Below, piece by piece: positions 57,011 to 64,000 of a stretch of 64,000 bases of DNA. The position numbers and the translations under genes are program-made. The DNA comes from Charina bottae (Eukaryota > Chordata > Lepidosauria > Squamata > Charinaidae): positions 7,780,001 through 7,844,000 of the forward strand of contig JALMGJ010000025.1 in assembly GCA_023362775.1 (NCBI GenBank). Direction: 5' to 3'. How positions within the stretch are numbered: position 1 is the first letter of the stretch; each line of letters opens with the position of its first letter. Below the pieces are notes generated by a model, which worked only from the letters and a program-made list of their open reading frames with translations, did not search any database and had not been told where the DNA came from.

Positions 57011-57387
57011 GTTGTTGTTGTTGTTCAGTCGTTTGTCCGACTCTTCGGGACCTCATGGACCATAGCACGCCAGGCCTTCCTGTCCTCCACTGTCACCCGG
57101 AGTTTACTCAAATTCATGTTCATTACATCGGTGATGCTATCTAACCATCTCATCCTCTGCCGTCCCCTTCTCCTTTTGCCTTCAGTCTTTCCCAGCATCA
57201 GGGTCTTTTCCAGTGAGTCCTCTCTTCGCATTAGGTGGCCAAAGTATTTGAGCTTCAGCTTCAGTATCTGTCCTTCCAATGAGCAGTCAGGGTTGATTTC
57301 CTTTAGGATTGACTGATTTGACCTCCTTGCAGTCCAAGAGACTCTCAAGAGTCTTCTCCAGCACCACAGTTGAAAAGCATCAATTCT

Positions 57388-58410
57388 TCAGTGCTCAGCC
57401 TTCCTTATGGTCCAACTCTCACAGCCATACATTACTACTGGGAAAACCATAGCTTTAACTATACGGACCTTTGTCGGCAAGGTGATGTCTCTGCTTTTTA
57501 ATATGCTGTCTAGGTTTGCCATAGCTTTCCTCCCAAGGAGCAAGCGTCTTTTAATTTCATGGCTGCAGTCACCATCTGCGGTGATCTTGGAGCCCAAGAA
57601 AATAAAATCTGTCACTGCTTCCATTTCTTCCCCTTCTATTTGCCAGGAAGAGATGGGACCAGATGCCATGATCTGGGTTTTTTTAATGTTGAGTTTCAAG
57701 CCAGCTTTTGCACTCTCCTCTTTCACCCTCATCAAGAGGTTCTTTAGTTCCTCTTCACTTTCTGCCATTAGGGTGGTATCGTCTGCATATCTGAGGTTGT
57801 TGATATTTCTCCCGGCAATCTTAACTCCGGCTTGTGATTCATCCAGCCCGGCATTTCTCATGATGTATTCTGCATATAAGTTAAATAAGCATGGTGATAA
57901 TATACAGCCTTGTCGTACTCCTTTCCCAATTTTGAACCAGTCGGTTGTTCCATGTCCGGTTCTAACTGTTGCTTCTTGACCCGCATACAGGTTTCTCAGG
58001 AGACAGGTAAGGTGGTCTGGTACTCCCATCTCTTTAAGAATTTGCCACAGTTTGTTGTGATCCACACAATCAAAGGCTTTAGCGTAGTCAATGAAGCAGA
58101 AGTAGATGTTTTTCTGGAACTCTCTTGCTTTTTCCATGATCCAGCGAATGTTGGCAATCTGATCTCTAGTTCCTCTGCCTCTTCGAAACCCAGCTTGCAC
58201 TTCTGGTAGTTCTCGGTTCACATACTGCTGAAGCCTAGCTTGTAGGATTTTGAGCATAACCTTGCTAGCATGTGAAATGAGCGCAATTGTACGGTAGTTT
58301 GAACATTCTTTGGCATTGCCTTTCTTTGGAATTGGAACGTAAACTGACCTTTTCCAATCCTGTGGCCACTGTTGAGTTTTCCAAATTTGTTGGCATATTG
58401 AGTGCAGCAC
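57388..58410 (-). pseudogene. Bov-B reverse transcriptase
   Basis: The open frame carries the RTE reverse-transcriptase blocks: NYRTIALISHASKV, AGFRRGRGTRDQIA, FCFIDYAKAFDCVD (first catalytic aspartate), GVRQGCILSPCLFNLY, RYADDTTLM (YADD catalytic pair) and a FLGSKITADGDCSHEIKRR block. It copies the element RNA at the nicked target. An in-frame stop near 57387 cuts it from the C-terminal segment (57025-57348), which holds ARRSNQSILKEI and a KYFGHLMRREDSLEKTLMLG block. The true frame extends upstream of 58410 to the break near 58527. Confidence 0.95.
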
Positions 58411-58517
58411 TTTAACAGCATCATCTTTTAGGATTTTAAATAGCTCAGCTGGGATACTGTCTTCTCTGCTAGCTTTGTTGTTAGTAATGCTTCCTAAGGC
58501 CCACTTGACTTCACTCT

Positions 58518-59219
58518 CTAGGATGTCCGGCTCGGCTCAAGGTCAGTGACCACACCATCGTATTTATCAGGGATATTAAGATCTTTCTTGTATAGTTCTT
58601 CTGTGTATTCTTGCCACCTCTTCTTAATCTCTTCTGCTTTTGTTAGGTCCCTGCCTTTTTTGTCCTTTATCATGCCCATCTTTGCACAAAAAGTTCCCTT
58701 GATATCTCCGATTTTCTTGAAGAGATCTCTAGTCTTCCCCATTCTATTGTTTTCCTCGATTTCTTTGCACTGTTCATTTAAGAAGGCCGCCTTATCTCTC
58801 CTTGCTATTCTCTGGAAATCTGCATTCAGTTGGTTATATCTTTCCCTTTCTCTCTTGCCTTTTGCTTCCCTTCTTTCCTTAGCTATTTGTAAAGCCTCAT
58901 CAGTCAGCCACTTTGCTTTCTTGCATTTCTTTTTCTTTGGGATGGTTTTAGTTGCTGCCTCCTGTACAATGTTACGAACCTCCATCCATAGTTCTTCAGG
59001 CACTCTGTCTACCAGATCTAATCCTTTAAATCTATTCCTCACCTCCACTGTATATTCATAAGGGATATGATTTAGGTCATACCTGAGTGGTGTAGTGGTT
59101 TTCCCTATGTTCTTCAATTTAAGCCTAAATTTTGCGATAAGAAGCTCATGATCTGAGCCACAGTCACTCCAGGTCTTGTTTTTGCTGATTGTATAGAGCT
59201 TCTCCATCTTTGGCTGCAA
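58518..59219 (-). pseudogene. Bov-B endonuclease-RT linker region
   Basis: This 233-codon segment runs from the frame shift to the next break and carries SDHELLIAKFRLKL (endonuclease C-terminus), a basic KTIPKKKKCKKAKWL stretch, and NNRMGKTRDLFKKIGDIKG, as in other Bov-B elements. It ends with a frame break near 58527 just before the reverse transcriptase. Confidence 0.92.
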
Positions 59220-60109
59220 AGTATATAATCAATCTGATTTCGGTATTGACTATCTGGTGATGTCCATGTGTAGAGTTGTCTCTTGTGTTGTTGGAAAAGA
59301 GTGTTTGCTATGACCAGCCTGTTCTCTTGACAAAACTCTATTAGCCTTTGCCCTGCTTCATTTTGTATTCCAAGGCCGAACTTGCCTGTTATTCCGGTTA
59401 TTTTTTGACTTCCTACTTTAGCATTCCAGTCCCCTATGATGAAAAGGACATCTTTTTTTGGTGTTAGTTCTAGAAGGTGTTGTAGGTCTTCATAGAACCG
59501 GTCAACTTCAGCTTCTTCGGCATCAGTGGTTGGGGCATAGACTTGGATCACTGTGATGTTGAATGGTTTGCCTTGGATTTGAACTGAAAGCATTCTGTCG
59601 TTTTTGAGGTTGTACCCCAGTACTGCCTTTCCCACTCTTTTACTGACTATGAGAGCTACTCCATTTCTTCTAAGGGATTCTTGCCCACAGTAGTATATGT
59701 AATGGTCTCCTGAATTAAATTCGCCCATTCCTGTCCATTTTAGTTCACTGATTCCCAAGATGTTGATGTTCAATCTTGTCATCTCATGTTTGACCACATC
59801 CAGCTTACCTTGATTCATAGATCTTACATTCCAGGTTCCTATGCAATATTGTTCTTTACAGCATCGGACTTTCCTTCCACTTCCAGACACATCCACAGCT
59901 GAGCGTCCTTTCGGCTTTGGCCCAGCCGCTTCACTCTTTCTGGAGCTACTTGGAATTGCCCTCCGCTCTTCCCCAGTAGCATTTTGGACACCTTCCGACC
60001 TGAGGGGCTCATCTTCCGCTGTCATATCTTTTAGCCTTTTGATACTGTCCATGGGTTTTCTTGGCAAGAATACTGGAGTGGTTTGCCATTCCCTCCTCCA
60101 GTGGACCAC
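59114..60109 (-). pseudogene. Bov-B endonuclease, nearly intact
   Basis: The APE-type endonuclease of the element reads in order: GTWNVRSMNQGKLDVV, then SELKW with the catalytic glutamate, RRNGVALIV, then VYAPTTDAEEAEVDRFYEDL, GDWNAKVG (catalytic D and N), YTWTSPD, and IDYIL. The final catalytic histidine motif (SDHELL) lies in the next frame (58518-59219 ORF), so a single indel separates them. It would nick target DNA to start reverse transcription; this copy is broken. Confidence 0.92.
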
Positions 60110-60219
60110 ATTTTGTCAGAACTCTCCATCATGACCTGTTCTTCTTGACCTGACTTCATTGAGTTACGCAAGCCCCTTCGCCACGACAAGGCAGTGATCC
60201 ATGAAGGGGGGGAAATAAT

Positions 60220-60518
60220 ATACACATATTCTTTGATGGAAGTGGGAAAAGATCTCAGAGGAAAAAGAGATGTAGGTCTGTGTGATGCTAGAAGAAAGGC
60301 AGTGAGATAAAGCAGAAATGATGGTTATATGAAAGAACATGGTGGTAAACACAAAAAACAACTGGAGAGGATCCAACAATTTTTTTCCTTATAACTAAAG
60401 CTAGCAGGTTACAGTGAGTCACTGGTCTCTTGCAACCAGATAAGCCAAGATCAAGAGCCCCAAAGTTACATAGATCTTCTATAAAATATTGATCAAACAC
60501 AGTTCAAGGATGCACACA
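60220..60518. other. Unresolved intergenic DNA
   Basis: Nothing recognised. Confidence 0.4.
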
Positions 60519-60525
60519 TTCTATA

Positions 60526-60670
60526 AAAAGGTAAAGGTTCCCCCCGCACATTTGTGCAGTTGTGTCCAACTCTAGGGGCCGGTGCTCATCTCCGCTTGTT
60601 AGCCGAAGAGCCAGCGTTGTCCGAAGACGCTTCCACGGTCATGTGGCCGCATGACGCGCGTGGGACGCTG
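60526..60670 (-). mobile_element. tRNA-derived SINE, strongly 5' truncated
   Basis: A minus-strand copy holding only the 3' half of the family (AAAGGTAAAGG to the GGAACGCTG-type block). TTCTATA flanks it (60519-60525 and 60671-60677), a probable 7-bp TSD. Confidence 0.85.
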
Positions 60671-60976
60671 TTCTATAGAGATCCCAAATATATAGGATAC
60701 AGGAAAGAACTACTTTATAACCGATAAAGATGCATGATAACAAGAAGGCAGGAATGGGTATCATTCAAAGTGTGAAAACATTGTCTGCAGTAACATCATT
60801 TGAAATGCAGCATCAATATATCAATTGCTTTGAAATATGAGAAGTGCCAAGACTCTAATTGTTACCTAACAAGCTGACCCTACACTTATCTGAGGAAAGA
60901 GTAGAAATAAGGAGGCAATCAGTACACATACAGTACTTGAATCTGCTGCATTTCTCCAAAGACATACGTTCTATAG

Positions 60977-61235
60977 CAGAGCTTTCCAAACTGTGTGTCG
61001 GGACATGTTAGTGTGTCGGCTGCAGTGTCTGGGTGTGTCGCGGCTGCTGCTGCCTCCGAGCCCTGCCAGGATTCCACACAGGTCCTAGTGCCTGCCTTGT
61101 GCCTTGCTGCCTCCAAACCTGCTGTGATTCCATGCAGGTCCTAGTGCCTGCCTTGTGCCCTGCTGTAAGAGTGTGTCGCAAAGTGATGCATGTCTAAAAA
61201 GTGTGTCACCAACATGAAAAGTTTGGAAAGCTCTG
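60977..61235. mobile_element. Nonautonomous hAT element (GCTTTCCAAA family)
   Basis: The left end CAGAGCTTTCCAAACTGTG and right end AGTTTGGAAAGCTCTG are flanked by an exact 8-bp TSD TTCTATAG (60969-60976 and 61236-61243). Its right end matches, inverted, the left outer end of the foldback element at 29095. A TGCCTGCCTTGTGCC block is tandemly repeated inside. No transposase. Confidence 0.92.
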
Positions 61236-61243
61236 TTCTATAG

Positions 61244-63000
61244 GTATCTGGAGTCCTTGGCAGTACATTGGCACAACTATATAAATAACCCTACATTTAA
61301 TAGAAAAATTAAAGAATATGTGGCACTTTGGTTACATATTATAAAGTTACCGACTAAAACAAGTATAACCAATGTTTTCTTTTTTATTCTTATTCCATCC
61401 CTCCATATTTACCTGTTTATATTTGTCCCCTAAAACTCAAACTCATATGGAGGAGGAGCTTGATAGTGCCAGGAGATTCTGCTCTTTTATCTTCTACTAC
61501 AAGTACAGACTAGCCATGATGAGCAGGAGATACTGTACTAAACTTGACACAGGATGAGCAACAAGTAAAACATACATGAGGATCAAAACTGTTAATATGG
61601 GAACAAATATAAAGAAAATAACCTTTTTCAGTAGCAGAGATCATCAAGAAAGGTCAGCTAAAAATGACTGAATCCAACTCAGAAAATCACCAATGTCTGC
61701 ATCTTTGTAAGTCGGATACAAGAGGGTGAAATATATTTTGTTGGTGAAAAATATCAGCATCGGTTTCCACCCTGCTATACCCATACTTGGCAGGTGGAGT
61801 TAACCAATTTGCAGACTCCACCCTGGGAAGCGAGGAGGTAATCGGAGGCCAGGCAATTATTGAGGTTAGTGTGACCAATGCCTTCAGCATCATGTGTAGG
61901 GTACATACAGCATCGGCAGGTGCAGAAAGCCTCTCTCTAATTCTGCTGATAACATTTGCAATAGTATTTTCCAAGGAAATAACCCTTATAAATGAATTGT
62001 ATTCCACATGTTTAAAGTGTTATTTATAAGAGGCATTGATGTCATAACACGTAGAAATATCAGGAAAAATATATCCAAGAGAAGAGCTGCCCACACATTT
62101 TCCAGGCAGTATTTTAGAGGCCCTCTTACCACACATCCAATAATACCTTGCTGTGGTCAAATAGGCATCAAACAATTGGAGATACACACTGTTATTATCA
62201 GGAGTTGTAATTTCAGCAGGGCAATCTGATATAGACCACAATTGTCAGTCCAAAATATATCCTGTAGTGTTTGAATAAGCCAGAGCCAGTACAAGTTGAC
62301 TAGTACTATGATCAGGATATATTTGTGCTGTCCTCAGATGAAGGGAGGGGAAGAATTAGTACCATTTATCACGACCTCAGTATCAAATATTGATATGATA
62401 CCCATAAAGGAGATGATTTTTGCAGTTGCAAAAAACTTTCACTGAGGAAGGAGGGGGTCACAAGCTTTTATAATTATATTTGGATCCCAGGCTCTTATTA
62501 CACACGGGAGAGGAAATCAATAGAGCTTTGGCATCCTGATAAAGAACCAACTGCATACCACCATGAAGCCATCCCTTGTACATGATGAGCAATGTGGTTT
62601 TGTTTAATACAGAGATGGCAGGGTTACTCAATGCAGAGTAAAGGGAAATTTGTTTTGGTTTAATATGCAATATAAAACAGAAGTTGATTTGTCTGAATGG
62701 CTGATCAAATAAGAAAAAATCCAACAACTAGACTGATTACTTGCAAATGAAGATACATTCAGCAAAGTTAACCATAAGTTATTCTCCCAGGGGTCCCCAA
62801 CATTCCAGAACCCCCCATAGTCTAGGTGATAGGATCCACGGTAACAGATAAGCAGCCTTTGGCAATGCTGTCATTCTCTCTGCACATTGATTAGTCCAAC
62901 TTCATGGCAGTTGGTCTTTTTTTATTGATGTTTCTGGTTACATGGTCACTACTCCATTTTCTAGCAACAACAGCTGAGGTGCAGCAGCAGTGCTGACATC
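61244..63000. other. Unresolved intergenic DNA
   Basis: A hAT-like terminus CAGGGGTCCCCAACATTCC occurs at 62777, without a visible partner. Nothing else is recognised. Confidence 0.4.
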
Positions 63001-63029
63001 TGATGGAAGCATCTTCTTTAGGGGTGACT

Positions 63030-63204
63030 AATATCACACCCTCCAGCAAAAAGATCTTGCAAGGTAGACTCCAGCAATTCATGGAACGAGAATTGCCAGA
63101 TGTACAAGCTGGGTTTAGAAAAGGCAGAGGAACTAGAGACCAAATTGCCAATATCCTCTGGATAATGGAGAAAGCCAGGGAGTTTCAGAAAAACATCTAT
63201 TTCA
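63030..63204 (+). pseudogene. RTE reverse-transcriptase fragment
   Basis: It reads LQGRLQQFMERELPDVQAGF, then RKGRGTRDQIANILWIMEKA and FQKNIYF, matching the Bov-B reverse transcriptase just before its first catalytic aspartate. The frame stops exactly where the Penelope-like insertion begins. Confidence 0.9.
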
Positions 63205-63628
63205 GTGGAGTCCTTGGTGCTCTCTGAGCCTTGTTGTTTTCTTGCAGACGTTTCATTGCCAGGCTAGGCAACATCTTCAGTGCGAAAAGGGAGTGGAACT
63301 TGCTCTCTGTTTATATACCCAGGCTTGTCCTGCCTGTGTTGGTGGGGGTGTTGTACTCTCCTTGGTAGTTCCTTGATTGGGCTGTTGTTTGCTGCTTGGT
63401 TGATTGACTGAGTTAATAGTTCCTTGATTAGGGTCTATTGTGTTGTTTGATTGCTCCTCTGGTGCTAATCTTGGTGTTAATCTTTGCCTATCTGGTTGTT
63501 GATTGCTGGCAAGGAAGCTTGGCACTCAGACAAAGCAGCCATCAACAGACACATAGAGGTAAACAACATTTACATACCATTCATAAGAGACAGTAGAAAA
63601 GCCAGAAGACCAGAACACCTCCTTGCCA
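63205..63628. mobile_element. Penelope-like insertion with inverted 5' part
   Basis: 63205-63522 is in the minus orientation (3' end first, GGAGTCCTTGGTGCTCTCTG, then the shared family 2 sequence). From about 63511 the sequence switches to the + orientation of the same family (AAGCTTGGCACTCAGACAAA, then CACATAGAGGTAAACAAC). The switch is at a shared CCTTGCCA-type word. It interrupts an RTE LINE. Confidence 0.75.
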
Positions 63629-63985
63629 ACTGTGGTGTTGGAGGAAAATTCTGAGAGTGCCTTGGACTGCAAGAAGATCAAACCAGTCCATACTCCAGGA
63701 AATAAAGCCAGACTGCTCACTTCAGGGAATGATATTAAAGGCAAAACTGAAGTACTTTGGCCACATCATGAGAAGACAGGATACCCTGGAGAAGGTGCTG
63801 ATGCTAGGGAAAGTGGAAGGCAAAAGGAAGAGGGGCCGACCAAGGGCAAGATGGATGGATGATATTCTGGAGGTGACGGGCTCGACTGTGGGGGAGCTGG
63901 GGATGGCAACAGCCAACAGGAAGTTCTGGTGTGGGCTGGTCCATGAAGTCATGAAGAGTGGAAGCGACTGAACAAATAAACAACA
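63629..63985 (+). mobile_element. RTE/Bov-B-like LINE 3' end
   Basis: The open frame reads RRSNQSILQEIKPDCSLQGM, then LKYFGHIMRRQDTLEKVLML, then KRGRPRARWMDDI, the C-terminal domain of RTE LINEs. It ends in CAACAACAAAAA-type tail sequence near the window edge. Relative to Bov-B, the segment between 63204 and here lacks most of the reverse-transcriptase palm, so a deletion accompanied or preceded the insertion. Confidence 0.88.
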
Positions 63986-64000
63986 ACAAAAAATATCACA

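Larger units (their letters stand above)
57011..60209 (-). mobile_element. Full-length Bov-B (RTE) LINE
   Basis: The 3.2-kb length is that of a complete Bov-B, with a perfect 10-bp TSD, a (GTT)n (minus: AAC repeat) 3' end at 57011 and a 5' end beginning near 60209 on the minus strand. The single ORF region is nearly intact: endonuclease, linker, reverse transcriptase and C-terminal domain are all readable, with one frame break in the endonuclease end (about 59170-59220), one near 58527, and one in-frame stop near 57387. Bov-B is known for horizontal transfer among squamates, ruminants and other animals. Similar 3' ends occur at 32895 and, more diverged, at 63.6 kb. Confidence 0.95.

Overview
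This is a stretch of a vertebrate nuclear genome, most likely from a squamate reptile (lizard or snake). The repeats point there: a 3.2-kb Bov-B (RTE-clade) LINE with other RTE pieces, several Penelope-like elements, L2-, CR1- and L1-type LINE remnants, Sauria-type and other tRNA-derived SINEs, hAT and mariner-like elements, and long pentanucleotide microsatellites. No sequence search was run. Family names come from recognisable protein motifs, terminal repeats and target-site duplications (TSDs) read directly from the bases.

Only one protein-coding host gene is recognised: GPR63, a class A G-protein-coupled receptor related to PSP24. Its complete 418-codon coding region lies in a single exon on the + strand (48332-49588), behind a good splice acceptor near 48191. 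A CpG island at about 22.56-23.77 kb is the best candidate for its promoter and untranslated first exon, which would make about 24.4 kb of repeat-rich DNA its first intron. The 3' UTR may run to about 54.2 kb. No neighbouring gene (for example NDUFAF4 or FHL5, close to GPR63 in other vertebrates) was found.

Layout: 0-22 kb holds LINE and SINE debris, a mariner-like element, an internally deleted L1-type insertion with an 18-bp TSD that itself contains a Penelope-like insertion with a 12-bp TSD, and a small hAT element. 22.5-24.4 kb holds the CpG island and a truncated U2 snRNA retrocopy with a 13-bp TSD. 27.7-31.7 kb holds a terminal-inverted-repeat element, a SINE and a striking 2.6-kb hAT-type element made largely of two GC-rich inverted arms of about 1.05 kb. 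32-44 kb holds L1, CR1, L2, SINE and Penelope-like copies, including a 230-bp palindrome. 44-48 kb is plain intron. 48.2-54.2 kb is the GPR63 terminal exon with a possible long 3' UTR containing a 61-bp miniature hAT. 57.0-60.2 kb is a full-length Bov-B with a 10-bp TSD. 60.5-64 kb holds a truncated SINE, a hAT element and an RTE copy interrupted by a partly inverted Penelope-like insertion.

The most unusual object is the foldback hAT element at 29095-31687. It has 8-bp TSDs, a six-copy minisatellite whose units carry CACGTG and ATTGG motifs, and two mirrored CpG-rich arms that look like a captured promoter and first exon, all inside the presumed first intron of GPR63.
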